Positions 16,895 through 26,497 of a DNA stretch of 64,000 nucleotides are shown here, in pieces. The notes beneath the pieces are model-generated. The model did not search any database. It was not told the DNA's origin and saw nothing but the letters and a program-made list of their open reading frames with translations. Numbering within the stretch: position 1 is the stretch's first letter; each line of letters starts with the position of its first letter. Source of the DNA: Aliiroseovarius sediminis (GTDB taxonomy: Bacteria > Pseudomonadota > Alphaproteobacteria > Rhodobacterales > Rhodobacteraceae); contig NZ_JALBYP010000039.1 of the NCBI RefSeq assembly GCF_022678485.1, positions 1-64,000 on the forward strand. The letters are read 5' to 3'. A program made the translations under genes and the position numbers.

Positions 16895-18225
16895 TGACTG
16901 ACGCAAGCATGACACCCGCCACCGCCCCGAAGAAGAAATCCAGCCTGCTTGTTCAGGATGCGCGCACGCGCCAGCGCAACGCTGCTGAAACCCGTTTCCG
17001 CATGTTTGGCATGGCCGCGATTGGTGTGGGCCTGCTGTTTCTTGTATTCTTGTTTACATCTATTCTTCGGTCCGGTCTTCCGGCCTTTACCCAGACCGTG
17101 GTGGAAATCGAATTTACGATGACCCAAGAGCAGTTTGACACGGCAGAATCCAAGATGCTCAAGACGGGCGAATATCAGAAGATATTCGTGAATGCGCTGA
17201 CCGAGCAGCTTGATGCCAGCGGGTTGGACGTTGCGTTCGACGGCAAAGCGATTGAGCGAATTGTGGGCAAGCCCGGCGGCACCATCCGCAGCTTCTTTCT
17301 TGAAAACCCCGACCGCATCGGCACACCTGTGTCCTTCGAGCTTGCCGCATCATCGCGTGTTGACGGATACATGAATGGGCGGATCACGCGTGATACGCTG
17401 GTGGACAGCCGCTTTTTGATGGCGGCGGACCTTGATCTGGTGGACGCGCTTGAAGATGCGGGGATCGTGAAGGGCGCGTTCAACTGGAACTTCATCACGG
17501 GCACGGACTCTGGTGTGGACAACCCTGGCGGGGCGGGGCTCGGGGCCTCTGTGATCGGCTCATTTTTTATGATGCTTGTGGTTTTGTTCCTGTCGCTGCC
17601 CATCGGGGTGGCTGCTTCCATCTACCTTGAGGAATTTGCCCCCAAGAACCGCTGGACCGATCTGATTGAAGTAAACATCTCGAACCTTGCCGCCGTGCCT
17701 TCCATCGTGTTCGGTATCCTTGGACTGGCTGTATTTATCCAATTCGCGGGCTTCCCGCAGTCTGCGCCGCTGGTCGGCGGGCTTGTCCTGACCCTGATGA
17801 CGCTGCCGACAATCATCATTTCAACACGCGCCTCATTGGCTGCTGTGCCGCCCTCCATCCGTGATGCGGCCTTGGGCGTAGGGGCCTCCAAGATGCAATC
17901 TGTGTTCCACCATGTGCTGCCGCTGGCTATGCCGGGCATCCTAACCGGAACAATCATCGGGCTGGCGCAGGCCTTAGGTGAAACGGCTCCACTCCTGCTG
18001 ATCGGTATGGTTGGTTTTGTTGCACGCGAATACCCCGAGACCTTCCTCGGCGGCTTGACCGACGCCAACTCGGCCATGCCCGCGCAAATCTATACATGGG
18101 CCAGCCGCGCAGACCCGGGGTTCTATGAGAAAGCTTGGGGCGGCATTATCATTCTGTTGCTGTTCCTGATCACGATGAACGCGATTGCCGTGCTGTTGCG
18201 GCGGCGTTTTGAACGTCGATGGTAG
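16894..18225 (+). CDS. pstA: PstA, phosphate ABC permease
   Basis: 443 residues, against about 290 in E. coli: residues 1-60 hold one membrane helix, followed by a DUF3333-like extracytoplasmic region (about 70-210) and the permease core. Core marks are [19 protein letters not shown] and the docking loop [22 protein letters not shown]. PstA pairs with PstC to form the channel. The start overlaps the pstC stop (ATGACTGATGACT region). Confidence 0.94.
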   Translation: MTDASMTPATAPKKKSSLLVQDARTRQRNAAETRFRMFGMAAIGVGLLFLVFLFTSILRSGLPAFTQTVVEIEFTMTQEQFDTAESKMLKTGEYQKIFVNALTEQLDASGLDVAFDGKAIERIVGKPGGTIRSFFLENPDRIGTPVSFELAASSRVDGYMNGRITRDTLVDSRFLMAADLDLVDALEDAGIVKGAFNWNFITGTDSGVDNPGGAGLGASVIGSFFMMLVVLFLSLPIGVAASIYLEEFAPKNRWTDLIEVNISNLAAVPSIVFGILGLAVFIQFAGFPQSAPLVGGLVLTLMTLPTIIISTRASLAAVPPSIRDAALGVGASKMQSVFHHVLPLAMPGILTGTIIGLAQALGETAPLLLIGMVGFVAREYPETFLGGLTDANSAMPAQIYTWASRADPGFYEKAWGGIIILLLFLITMNAIAVLLRRRFERRW

Positions 18226-18236
18226 GGAGCGGGAAC

Positions 18237-19034
18237 ATGAACGATATGAGAATTATGGAGAGAAAAGTGGACACCAAAGAGGTCAAGATCGCAGCGAAAG
18301 ACGTACAGGTCTATTATGGCGACAACCATGCCATCAAGGACGTGAGCGTCGAAATCGAAGACAAGACTGTGACAGCCTTTATCGGGCCTTCGGGTTGCGG
18401 CAAGTCGACCTTTTTGCGCTGTATTAACCGGATGAACGACACGATTGATATCTGCCGTGTGACGGGAGACATCATGATCGATGGCGAAGACATCTATAAC
18501 CCGAAAGTCGATCCTGTGCAGTTGCGCGCAAAAGTCGGCATGGTGTTCCAAAAACCGAACCCGTTTCCGAAATCCATCTACGACAACGTGGCTTATGGAC
18601 CCAAAATCCACGGTCTGGCCAAGAACAAAGCAGATTTGGATAACATTGTCGAAAACTCCCTGCGTCGTGGTGCGATCTGGGATGAGGTAAAAGACCGCCT
18701 GCATGCGCCAGGCACGGGCCTTTCCGGTGGCCAGCAACAGCGTCTTTGCATTGCGCGTGCTATCGCAACAGAGCCCGAAGTACTGTTGATGGATGAGCCA
18801 TGTTCGGCCCTTGACCCTATCGCCACGGCCCAAGTCGAGGAGCTTATTGACGACCTGCGCAAGAGCTACTCGGTCGTGATAGTCACACACTCAATGCAGC
18901 AAGCAGCACGAGTCAGCCAAAAAACGGCCTTTTTCCACCTCGGCCACCTTGTTGAGTATGGTGAGACGACCACCATCTTTACCAATCCAGTCGATCCACG
19001 CACCGAAAGCTACATCACTGGCCGTATCGGCTAA
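18237..19034 (+). CDS. pstB: PstB, phosphate ABC transporter ATPase
   Basis: 265 residues from the ATG at 18237, preceded by GGGAGCGGG; starts at 18219 and 18246 are also in frame. Walker [10 protein letters not shown], the PstB hallmark [16 protein letters not shown] in the Q-loop region, signature [14 protein letters not shown] and Walker [13 protein letters not shown] are all present. It energises PstCA and, with PhoU, signals to PhoR. Confidence 0.96.
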   Translation: MNDMRIMERKVDTKEVKIAAKDVQVYYGDNHAIKDVSVEIEDKTVTAFIGPSGCGKSTFLRCINRMNDTIDICRVTGDIMIDGEDIYNPKVDPVQLRAKVGMVFQKPNPFPKSIYDNVAYGPKIHGLAKNKADLDNIVENSLRRGAIWDEVKDRLHAPGTGLSGGQQQRLCIARAIATEPEVLLMDEPCSALDPIATAQVEELIDDLRKSYSVVIVTHSMQQAARVSQKTAFFHLGHLVEYGETTTIFTNPVDPRTESYITGRIG

Positions 19035-19044
19035 GGAGTTAAAA

Positions 19045-19746
19045 ATGCACGATAAACATATCGCATCAGCCTTCGACCGTGATCTTGAAGCGATCCAGGC
19101 ACAGATTATGAAAATGGGCGGGCTGGTAGAGAATGCCATACTTGAGGCCGCGATCAGCCTTGAGACGCGAGACGAAGAGCGTGCAGAAGCGGTGCGCGTC
19201 GCAGACAAAGCGATTGACGGCCTTGAAGAAATAATCAACGAAGAGGCCGCGCGTGTGATCGCCTTGCGTGCGCCTACGGCCATTGACCTGCGCGTCGTGC
19301 TCTCTGTCATCAAAGTTAGTGCCAACTTGGAGCGCATTGGGGATTACGCTAAAAACCTCGCCAAGCGCACGGGCGTCCTTTACCAAATGGAGCCTGTGAA
19401 TGGCAGTGCGGGTGCCTTGCGCCGCATGGCCAAAGAGGTCGAGGGGATGCTGAAAGACGCCTTGGATGCCTATGTCGCACGGGATGCCGAACTAGCTCAG
19501 GACGTGATCGACCGCGATATTCAGGTCGATCAAATGTACAATGCGCTTTTCCGGGAATTCCTGACCTTTATGATGGAAGATCCTAGCAATATCACCGCCT
19601 GTATGCACCTGCATTTTATCGCCAAAAATATTGAACGGATGGGGGACCACGTGACCTCTATTGCCGAACAGGTTGTCTACCTCGTTACTGGCGCGATCCC
19701 GGATGAGGCGCGCGCCAAAGGCGACAAAACATCATCGCCAAGCTAA
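19045..19746 (+). CDS. phoU: PhoU, phosphate signalling regulator
   Basis: 233 residues from the ATG at 19045 behind AAGGAG. Two three-helix repeats are seen, each with the metal-binding EXXXD pattern (LERIGDYAKNLAKR near residue 95 and IERMGDHVTSIAEQ near residue 200). PhoU links the transporter to PhoR so that the Pho regulon is off when phosphate is plentiful. Order pstB-phoU-phoB is the alphaproteobacterial one. Confidence 0.96.
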   Translation: MHDKHIASAFDRDLEAIQAQIMKMGGLVENAILEAAISLETRDEERAEAVRVADKAIDGLEEIINEEAARVIALRAPTAIDLRVVLSVIKVSANLERIGDYAKNLAKRTGVLYQMEPVNGSAGALRRMAKEVEGMLKDALDAYVARDAELAQDVIDRDIQVDQMYNALFREFLTFMMEDPSNITACMHLHFIAKNIERMGDHVTSIAEQVVYLVTGAIPDEARAKGDKTSSPS

Positions 19747-19759
19747 GGAGACCAAGCAG

Positions 19760-20449
19760 ATGTCCACTGATCAGCCGCGTATTTTGGTCGTAGAGGATGA
19801 GCCAGCTCAGTTGGAAGTATTAGCCTATAATCTCGAAGCTGAAGGGTTTGCTGTAAGCCGTGCGAGAAACGGCGAAGAAGCGCTTTTGGTTATCACTGAA
19901 GACGCTCCTGACATCGTTGTGCTGGACTGGATGATGCCGAATATGTCTGGCATCGAAGTGTGCAGGCGCCTCAAGAGCAAGCCCGAGACGCGCTCTATTC
20001 CGGTAGTCATGCTCTCTGCGCGTTCTGAAGAAGTGGATAAGGTGCGCGGTTTGGAAACGGGCGCGGATGATTACGTAGTAAAGCCCTACTCGGTGATTGA
20101 GCTGATGGCGCGGGTGCGGACCCAGCTGCGCCGCGTGCGGCCTTCTTCGCTTGGCCAACAGCTTGCATTTGACGATATTATTTTGGACGGTGAAACGCAC
20201 AAAGTCACCCGCGGACCAGATGAACTGAAGCTGGGGCCAACGGAATTCCGGCTGCTCACCACGTTCATGGAAAAACCCGGGCGCGTCTGGAGCCGTGAGC
20301 AGTTGCTCGACCGTGTATGGGGGCGGGATCTATACGTCGATACTCGCACGGTAGATGTCCACATTGGCCGTCTGAGAAAAGCACTATCACAGTATGGTGG
20401 TGCCGATCCGCTTCGGACAGTGCGTGGCGTAGGATATGCGCTTGGCTAG
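19760..20449 (+). CDS. phoB: PhoB, phosphate-regulon response regulator
   Basis: 229 residues. Receiver domain with acidic pair near residue 12 (VVEDEP), phospho-acceptor Asp56 in VVLDWMMPN, and the Lys of DDYVVKPY near 107. The C-terminal winged helix (LGPTEFRLLTTFMEKPGRVW, YVDTRTVDVHIGRLRKAL) binds Pho boxes. ATG at 19760 follows AAGGAGACC. Last gene of the pst operon; only 42 bp separate its stop from an IS256 end. Confidence 0.96.
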   Translation: MSTDQPRILVVEDEPAQLEVLAYNLEAEGFAVSRARNGEEALLVITEDAPDIVVLDWMMPNMSGIEVCRRLKSKPETRSIPVVMLSARSEEVDKVRGLETGADDYVVKPYSVIELMARVRTQLRRVRPSSLGQQLAFDDIILDGETHKVTRGPDELKLGPTEFRLLTTFMEKPGRVWSREQLLDRVWGRDLYVDTRTVDVHIGRLRKALSQYGGADPLRTVRGVGYALG

Positions 20450-20491
20450 CCCAAGCAGACAGGCGATCTCGGCCGGTTCAGGAAATTTTAT

Positions 20492-21893
20492 GGTAGTGCC
20501 CCGGGAGATGGTGTAGGAGCTGGCGTCCACCTGCTTCTTCATAGCTGGTGTCGCTCGTTCACTGAGCGGCGATCATCGCCGTCTCATCGTCATGGTTACA
20601 TATAGCGGTCAGCTTTTCCACCGGCATGTAGCGGCGGGAGACAGCCCATTCATCGTTTTGCTCTAGCATCAGCGCGCCCACCAGCCGGATGACGGCATCA
20701 CGGTTGGGGAAGATCCCGACCACGTTGGTGCGCCGCTTGATCTCCTTGTTGATACGTTCCAGTGGATTGGTGCTGTGCAACTTGCTGCGCAGACTCTCGT
20801 CGAAGGCCATGTAGGCCAGCACGTCATGCTCGGCCTCATCCATCAGTTCGGCAACGTCCGGGAACCGATCGCGCAAATTATCGGCTACCTCGCGCCACCG
20901 GGCGTGGGCCTGGTCGCGGTCCTTTTCGGCGAAGACGGTCTTCACCACGGCGCTGACCACGGGCTTGTTGGCTTTGTTAACGCGGGCCAGGAGATTGCGC
21001 TGGAAATGCACGCGGCAGCGCTGCCACCCGGCGCCCAGAACCTTACGTGCCGCCGCCTTCAGACCCTCATGCGCGTCGCTGATCACCATCTGTATACCGC
21101 GCAGGCCACGCCGCGTCAGCGAGCGCAGGAACTCGGCCCAGAAGGTTTCAGCCTCGGATGGCATGACAGTGATGCCAAGGATCTCACGACGTCCGTCCGT
21201 GTTGACCGCGACGGCTACTATAACCGCCATGGACACAATCCTCCCGCCCTCGCGCAGCTTTACGTAGGTGGCGTCGAGCCACAGGAACGGCCAGTCGCCT
21301 TCAAGTGGGCGGTTCAGGAATGCCTGCACCCGTTCATCTATTTCCTCGCAGAGGCGAGACACCTGGCTTTTCGAGGTGCCCGTTATACCCATAGCCTGCA
21401 CCAGATCATCGACGGCGCGCGTGGAAACCCCTTGGACATATGCTTCCTGTATCACCGCCATAAGCGCCTTCTCGGCAGTCTTGCGCGGCTCAAGAAACGT
21501 CGGGAAATAACTGCCTTTTCGGAGTTTGGGAATATTCAGGCCAATAGTGCCTGCGCGGGTATCCCATCGACGCGTCCGGTAGCCATTGCGCTGGTTCTCT
21601 CGCTCCGGGCTGCGCTCACCGTGCCCGGCGCCGCAGACGGCGGCCACCTCAATATCCATCAGTCGTTGGGCAGCATCCTGGATCAGGTCGCGCAAAAAAT
21701 CAGCGTCATCGCTCTTGGCGATTACCTCAGGAAGGTTGATTATAGAATTGGTCATCGTGTTCTCCTTCGTCGTCGTTGGTCTTTGAACAACCTCAGACTA
21801 CGAAAAAACACGGTGGCCGCCAGACCGGCCGCGCGCTGCGCTAAGCCAAAGGCTTCGCGCGCGGCCTCCTACACCACGACCGGGGGCACTACC
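20492..21893 (-). mobile_element. Complete IS256-type insertion sequence (about 1.4 kb)
   Basis: Both ends share an imperfect inverted repeat of about 28 bp: GGTAGTGCCCCGGGAGATGG at 20492 and, on the minus strand from 21893, GGTAGTGCCCCCGGTCGTGG, each continuing TGTAGGAG. The single transposase is intact. Flanks are unlike each other (AATTTTAT against CCGCCCAG), so there is no 8-9 bp target duplication. This suggests that one flank was replaced by rearrangement. The right end cuts an IS3 orfB. Confidence 0.9.
20559..21755 (-). CDS. IS256-family DDE transposase
   Basis: 398 residues with the mutator-type layout: N-terminal AERLMDIE-like helices, the GYRTRRWDTRAGTI zinc-ribbon-like start, catalytic Asp in WPFLWLDATYVK near residue 160, second Asp in MVISDAHEG near 225, CRVHFQRN box, and catalytic Glu in STNPLERINKEIKRRTNVVG near 330. 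Nothing suggests inactivation. Confidence 0.93.
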   Translation of the reverse strand: MTNSIINLPEVIAKSDDADFLRDLIQDAAQRLMDIEVAAVCGAGHGERSPERENQRNGYRTRRWDTRAGTIGLNIPKLRKGSYFPTFLEPRKTAEKALMAVIQEAYVQGVSTRAVDDLVQAMGITGTSKSQVSRLCEEIDERVQAFLNRPLEGDWPFLWLDATYVKLREGGRIVSMAVIVAVAVNTDGRREILGITVMPSEAETFWAEFLRSLTRRGLRGIQMVISDAHEGLKAAARKVLGAGWQRCRVHFQRNLLARVNKANKPVVSAVVKTVFAEKDRDQAHARWREVADNLRDRFPDVAELMDEAEHDVLAYMAFDESLRSKLHSTNPLERINKEIKRRTNVVGIFPNRDAVIRLVGALMLEQNDEWAVSRRYMPVEKLTAICNHDDETAMIAAQ

Positions 21894-22377
21894 CCGCCCA
21901 GCCGATGATACGACGGGAATGCAAGTCCAGGATCACAGCAAGATACAACCAGCCTTCACGGGTCCAAACGTAACTGATATCACCAGCCCACTTTTGGTTT
22001 GGCATATCAGCGGTAAAGTCACGGTCCAGTAAGTTCGGTGCGATATTGAACTTGTGGTCGCTGTCGGTTGTGACCTTGTGTTTGCGGGTTCTAACAACAG
22101 ATATGCCGTTCTGGCGCATCAATCTGCCAACACATCGGTGGCCAACATCCAAGCCGATCTCCTTCAGCTCTTCTGTCATTCGTGGGCGACCATAGCTGCC
22201 CAAACTGAAACGGGACTGTTCCTTGATGTGGGCCAACGTGACCAGATCAGACCGCTGTCTGCGACTGGCAGGCCGACTGCGGAAGGCCCGCAAGCCGCGC
22301 GGGCTGACGCCAACGACACTGCACAATCGTTTGATTGGAAAGCTGGTGATGTGTTCCTCGATGACTCTAAACCTCAT
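21894..22377 (-). pseudogene. IS3-family orfB transposase, N-terminal half
   Basis: The fragment reads from MRFRVIEEHITSFPIKRLC through the HTH_21 segment (SYGRPRMTEELKEIG) to the first catalytic Asp region (WAGDISYVWTREGWLYLAVILDLHSRRI) and is broken at IGWA. The C-terminal part with the second Asp and Glu is missing here. Normally orfB is made by programmed frameshift from orfA; orfA is interrupted by IS110, so this cannot be produced. Confidence 0.85.
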
Positions 22378-22410
22378 GGCTTTTGACCCGCGAAGAACTG
22401 GGTGGCCTTC

Positions 22411-23781
22411 CTAAGAAACAGCCATGTCGGCCTCCAGTGGTAACTCTTGCAAATCATACCCGAATGACTTGGCTCGACGTTTGAGATTGCCAAGCACTCG
22501 ATTGCGGTATCGTTCTTCATAATGGGATGCGCCGGGATCTTTGTAGGTCATGCCGTGTCGGAGGGTATTGTAGAATAGAACGGCAATTTTGCGCGCGGTG
22601 GCCGTGACTGCTTTGGCCTTGCCCGCGCGTGCTGCCAGTCGGCGGTAGAAAGCCCCAAGAGCGGTATCGCTGCGCCCGATCGTAACCGCAGCCAAACGCA
22701 AGAGGGCTGCAGCGCGGCTGGATGATCGCCGCGTTCGAGATGACAACACCTTACCGCCAGATATCTTGTTCCCCGGTGCTAGGCAGAGCCACGAGGTGAA
22801 GTGTTTGGCGCTTGGCCATGCGCGCAGGTCAGTGCCACATTCGCCAACCAATTTGAGTGACAGAGACGGCCCCATCCCGTGGATTTGGGTCAGATCAACG
22901 CCAAGGACGGCGAACAGTGCGGCCCGTACATCAAACGAAGGCGTGCTGACTTGCTTGGCCTTTGTGCGCGGGCGTGGCAACTCACTTGGGTCATGTTCGG
23001 TATCTGCGCCCAATGCCGCAAGCGTCGTCTCAAGATGGCGATCACATTCCAGCATCTTGGCCTGATAGAAGTCATAGAGTTCGAGCGACTGGGTCAGCCC
23101 GAAGATGTGTTCGGGGCGATCATTGCCATTGAGCGCGGCTTTGATTGTCTCTGTTGAAGCCTTGCAACGCACGTCGCGATACGCGGCTAACACGTCCAAA
23201 TCCCGTTCGCCCGCAACAATCGCACGGATGATCTTCATCCCCGTCACGCCGGTGATATCAGAGACGACATGATGCAGCTGCAAGTTCATCTCCATCAGAG
23301 CCTTTTGCATGTGTTGGATGTGAGCAGCTGCATATTCCACCAACCGTTCGCGCTGGCGCAGATAAGCCCGCAACGTCGCAATCTCAGCCGTTGGTCGAAA
23401 GCTGCCACGCAGGAGCCCATATGAATGCAACTGCCGCAGCCAACTTGCGTCGCTGACGTCCGTCTTCCGACCTGGGACGTTCTTGGCGTAGCGGGCGTTG
23501 ACCAGTATAACCTCGAAGCCGTGCTGTTCGAGTATCTCGTAGGCTGGGATCCAATACACGCCCGTGGATTCCATCGCGACGCTGGTCACACCGTGCGATT
23601 TGAACCAATAGGCCAAATCATGCAGATCATGCGTGAAAGTTCCAAACGCACGCACGGGTGCATCTGTCACGTCAGGGTTCACCGCAGCCATGTGTTCTCG
23701 TGAACCGATATCAACAGCGGCAGCGCCAATGTTGACGGTCTCAATGGTAGGGGGCCGTTCGGTCTTTTGCTTTGCCATCAT
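22411..23781 (-). CDS. IS110-family bridge-RNA-guided recombinase
   Basis: 456 residues. The N-terminal RuvC-like DEDD domain shows AAVDIGSREHMAAV (first Asp), AMESTGVYWIPAYE (Glu) and GRKTDVSDASWLRQL (Asp pair) within residues 18-120; the C-terminal Tnp domain has GMGPSLSLKLVGECG and FTSWLCLAPGNKISGGK, the region of the catalytic Ser. IS110 enzymes recombine DNA using an RNA from the element's non-coding end. The stop codon TAG lies wholly outside the element, in target DNA next to the CT core. The protein looks intact. Confidence 0.9.
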   Translation of the reverse strand: MMAKQKTERPPTIETVNIGAAAVDIGSREHMAAVNPDVTDAPVRAFGTFTHDLHDLAYWFKSHGVTSVAMESTGVYWIPAYEILEQHGFEVILVNARYAKNVPGRKTDVSDASWLRQLHSYGLLRGSFRPTAEIATLRAYLRQRERLVEYAAAHIQHMQKALMEMNLQLHHVVSDITGVTGMKIIRAIVAGERDLDVLAAYRDVRCKASTETIKAALNGNDRPEHIFGLTQSLELYDFYQAKMLECDRHLETTLAALGADTEHDPSELPRPRTKAKQVSTPSFDVRAALFAVLGVDLTQIHGMGPSLSLKLVGECGTDLRAWPSAKHFTSWLCLAPGNKISGGKVLSSRTRRSSSRAAALLRLAAVTIGRSDTALGAFYRRLAARAGKAKAVTATARKIAVLFYNTLRHGMTYKDPGASHYEERYRNRVLGNLKRRAKSFGYDLQELPLEADMAVS

Positions 23782-24025
23782 CTATTCTCCTGTCGGCAAC
23801 AGAAGGGCGTGGGCTATGCAAATCCGTCATCTTCCTAACCGGGATCGCCGCAAAACGGCGTCACCACTCTCAAGTTCGCACCAACCCATGGACCACGTTT
23901 TTTAACGGGGTTCCGCCCTTAGGCGGATCACCAATAAGCGAACGGCCGCTGCCCTTCATAGCGCAACATAGCACAGGCTGTTGCTACCGCGCGCAGGCGG
24001 GCTCCAACCCGGAACGGTTTTTTAG
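22414..24025 (-). mobile_element. IS110-type insertion sequence nested in IS3
   Basis: Boundaries are inferred from the interrupted IS3 orfA. On the minus strand the left junction is GAGATCCT|AAAAAACC and the right junction GGCTGTTTCT|TAGGAAGGCC; joining the flanks on a shared CT gives GAGATCCTTAGGAAGGCC, which restores orfA as EILRKATQFF. A CT core dinucleotide and lack of inverted repeats or target duplication are as expected for IS110 elements. Total about 1.6 kb, with 242 bp of non-coding DNA before the recombinase. Confidence 0.8.
23782..24023 (-). ncRNA. Candidate IS110 bridge RNA region
   Basis: The 242-bp non-coding leader lies between the element end and the recombinase start, where IS110-group elements encode the bridge RNA. 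Stem-loops are visible: TCCGCC-CTTA-GGCGGA, CGCCG-CAAAA-CGGCG and TAGCAACA...TGTTGCGCTA (the last given on the minus strand). By eye, TTAGGAAG on the minus strand (23831-23838) equals the right target flank, AAAAAAC (near 23897-23903) resembles the left element end, and AACAGCC (23976-23982) is complementary to the GGCTGTT at the right element end. These are plausible target and donor guides. Confidence 0.55.
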
Positions 24026-24259
24026 GATCTCCCTCTCCTCCTTGAGAAGACGGTTCTCACGTCGAAGCCGGTCATTCTCTTGAGCGAGGTTTAAATCCTC
24101 TTTCGACACCACATCAGTGTCCCGGTGCGCCATAATCCATTTGTTCAGCGTCGACATGCCGACACCCAAATCATCAGCGACCTGCTTACGCGTTAGCCCG
24201 CTTGTCAGCGCGATGCGCACCGCATCTTGACGAAATTCGTCCGTCCGTTTCAGTCCCAT
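24026..24259 (-). pseudogene. IS3-family orfA, interrupted near its end
   Basis: The first 78 codons of a HTH_Tnp_1 protein remain: MGLKRTDEFRQDAVRIALTS, LTRKQVADDLGVGMSTLNKW, then a leucine-zipper-like coiled coil (LAQENDRLRRENRLLKEER). The IS110 element enters after EIL, and the last codons (KATQFFAGQKP, stop) lie at 22378-22413 on the other side. The gene before it in the element, the left inverted repeat, is at 24310-24322. Confidence 0.88.
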
Positions 24260-24440
24260 AGTCAGTCTCCTTTGGTGCAGTAAATGCTATCAAAGGAGCG
24301 GCATCAAACCGCGACAGGTCCAGTTCGTCCGAAACACGTGCGGTAGCATCGGTGTTGTGCTCGCGGACCTCACAGAACCCTCCAGATTCAGAGTAGTGAG
24401 GCCTTATGCGGGAGAAAAGCGCTCCAGACCTTGCAATGCT

Positions 24441-25427
24441 TCATTTGCCGAGGCTCAGTCTCAGGACGTCCGCCACGATCATGTCGTGGTCGGAAAGTGG
24501 CGTGCCGTCGGGAGCGATCGAAGACCGGATCTCGACCGGACCCAAGGTGACGCCCCGGGCTAGGAACCAGTCTAGCTTCATTGCGCGCTCCGGCCAGCGG
24601 GTAATCAGGCTGGGACGCGTGGTGGGGACTGCTTCATCCCCGCCATGACGGGTGAAGCCCGCAGCTTCGGCCAGCGCGAATAATCCCTCGGCGCGCCAGT
24701 TGCCGCCCGCATGGTTGCCGGTATTCAGGTCGCCGCCGATCAGCGCCGGAAGCCCCGGGAACTCGGTGTCGAGCGCGTCGATCAGCCCGGCGATCTGCGC
24801 TTGACGATGGGCGGCGGAACAGGCGCTTTCGAGGTGGGCGGCAATCAATAGCATGGGACCCGCCGCAGTCTCGACCCGAGCACCAATTGCGATGCGTTCA
24901 CCCACCCGCGGCTGTTCGGCGTCGTCGAACCACTGTCGATGGCCGTGCAGGCGCAGGGCGAATGGTGCGCCCAGGTCTGCCCGCGACAACACAGCATTGC
25001 CGTGAAAGCCGATAGCGTTCTGAGTATCGGCGCAAAATTCCGCCTCGATGGGCGAACCCAGCCCGGTTTCGACGAATTCGACCGCGTAGGCATAGCCCAT
25101 GTCGAGTTTGCCGGCGACCTCCGCCGTGGTGTGGGACTGGCCGGTGCGCGCCATGCCGCAATCCATCTCGGACAGCAGCAGCACATCACAATCGCTGGCA
25201 TGTGCAGCCGAAGCAGGTGGAAAAAGACAACGTTCGAGGTTCCAGGCCCCGACCCTGAACGGCAGTGCAAGCGGCGCAGTCGCCGGCCCCTGCCGTAGTT
25301 CGATGGCATGCAGGGCCGCCACTTCTGAGGCATGGGCGTCATGGGTGGCTACGTCGCGCGTGAGCCCGTCGATGTCGCGCTGCGCGGCGCTCGGGACGGG
25401 AAGCGTGGCGACCGTTTCGCGGATCAC
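24441..25427 (-). CDS. Endonuclease/exonuclease/phosphatase-family hydrolase
   Basis: 328 residues with the EEP fold signature in order: [13 protein letters not shown] (Asn) near residue 60, [14 protein letters not shown] (metal-binding Glu) near 85, [10 protein letters not shown] (His) near 195, [12 protein letters not shown] (Asp-x-Asn) near 228, and [10 protein letters not shown] (Asp-His) near 315. Such enzymes cut phosphodiesters. It is the last gene of a ugp operon and overlaps the ATPase gene by four bases, so it probably hydrolyses an imported glycerophosphodiester or similar, in place of UgpQ. No signal peptide is seen, so action in the cytoplasm is likely. Substrate is inference. 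Confidence 0.8.
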   Translation of the reverse strand: MIRETVATLPVPSAAQRDIDGLTRDVATHDAHASEVAALHAIELRQGPATAPLALPFRVGAWNLERCLFPPASAAHASDCDVLLLSEMDCGMARTGQSHTTAEVAGKLDMGYAYAVEFVETGLGSPIEAEFCADTQNAIGFHGNAVLSRADLGAPFALRLHGHRQWFDDAEQPRVGERIAIGARVETAAGPMLLIAAHLESACSAAHRQAQIAGLIDALDTEFPGLPALIGGDLNTGNHAGGNWRAEGLFALAEAAGFTRHGGDEAVPTTRPSLITRWPERAMKLDWFLARGVTLGPVEIRSSIAPDGTPLSDHDMIVADVLRLSLGK

Positions 25428-26497
25428 GCGGGCACCGCGACAGGTTGAGTGGCGGCCTGCGGCACGCGGTGCCCGGTTTGGAGGTCAAAGAAGTGCAGCG
25501 CCAAAGGATCGACGGCAAGGCGCAGATCAGCTGGTAGCGATTCTGCTCCGGTTTCAGTCACAGCGACTTTCTGGCCATCGACGAAACCGTGAACGATCCG
25601 CTGGGCACCCAACTCCTCGATGTAATCGACGCGCATCGACAGCGCCCCGTCCGAGGCGATGCGCAGACCCTCGGGCCGCAGGCCCAGCGTCACCTCACCC
25701 GCAGGAACGGCGGTGGGCGCCACGGCTTTGTCGCCAATCCAGACTCGGCCCTCGGCCACCTTGGCGTCCAGAAGGCTCATCGCGGGCGAGCCGATGAAGG
25801 CCGCGACAAAGGCTGAGGCCGGGCGGCGATAGATCTCTAGCGGGGCGCCGATCTGCTCCACCGCGCCGTCACGCAAGACGATCAACCTGTCAGCGAGCGT
25901 CATCGCCTCAAGCTGATCGTGAGTAACGTATAGCGACGTGGTGCCCAGCCGTTTCTGCAGTCGTCGGATCTCGCCCCGCATGGACACCCGCAGCTTGGCG
26001 TCGAGGTTCGATAGAGGCTCGTCGAACAGGAACGCCGCCGGCTGGCGCACGATTGCGCGGCCCATCGCGACCCGCTGGCGTTGACCACCCGAGAGCGCGC
26101 GCGGCTTACGGTCGAGGTATGGGCCAAGCTCCAGCATTTGCGCGGCCTCTTCCACGCGCCGTGTGATCTCGTCTTTCGGCGTGCGGCGGTTCTTGAGCCC
26201 GTAGGCCATATTGTCCCGCACGGTCATGTGCGGGTAGAGCGCATAGTTCTGAAACACCATGGCGATGTCGCGGTCGGCAGGGTCGAGCGTGTTGACCGCT
26301 CGGTCGCCAATGCGCACATTCCCCTCGGTCACAGTTTCTAGCCCCGCGACCATGCGCAGAAGCGTGGACTTGCCGCAGCCCGAGGGGCCAACCAGCACGA
26401 CGAATTCGCCGTCTTGGATATCGACACTCACGTCGCGCACAGCATCGACGCCGCCCGCATAGGTCTTACCGACATTCGAAAGGGTTACAGTTGCCAT
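25424..26497 (-). CDS. ugpC: UgpC-like ABC transporter ATPase (operon 1)
   Basis: 357 residues of the MalK/UgpC class. Walker [10 protein letters not shown] near 37, [19 protein letters not shown] signature, [15 protein letters not shown] Walker B, and a C-terminal TOBE/OB regulatory domain from about 240 ([10 protein letters not shown]). The start shares a base with the ugpE stop. It should power import by the permeases encoded just upstream. Confidence 0.92.
   Translation of the reverse strand: MATVTLSNVGKTYAGGVDAVRDVSVDIQDGEFVVLVGPSGCGKSTLLRMVAGLETVTEGNVRIGDRAVNTLDPADRDIAMVFQNYALYPHMTVRDNMAYGLKNRRTPKDEITRRVEEAAQMLELGPYLDRKPRALSGGQRQRVAMGRAIVRQPAAFLFDEPLSNLDAKLRVSMRGEIRRLQKRLGTTSLYVTHDQLEAMTLADRLIVLRDGAVEQIGAPLEIYRRPASAFVAAFIGSPAMSLLDAKVAEGRVWIGDKAVAPTAVPAGEVTLGLRPEGLRIASDGALSMRVDYIEELGAQRIVHGFVDGQKVAVTETGAESLPADLRLAVDPLALHFFDLQTGHRVPQAATQPVAVPA

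Larger units (their letters stand above)
21894..24322 (-). mobile_element. IS3-type element, 5' half, split by IS110
   Basis: The left terminal repeat is at 24310-24322 on the minus strand (TGGACCTGTCGCG). OrfA begins at 24259. The element runs down to 21893, where the IS256 end removes the rest of orfB. An IS110-type element is nested at 22414-24025, inside the end of orfA. The 3' half of the same element type is at 133-486 in the opposite orientation. Confidence 0.85.

Noticed and set aside
20775-21908. 377-codon plus-strand frame in the first IS256 element
   Set aside because: It is the shadow of the transposase gene, which has all DDE motifs on the minus strand.
23897-23982. CRISPR-like short repeats in the IS110 leader
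   Set aside because: The repeated segments are inverted repeats within stem-loops, not evenly spaced direct repeats; no CRISPR array is seen anywhere in the window.
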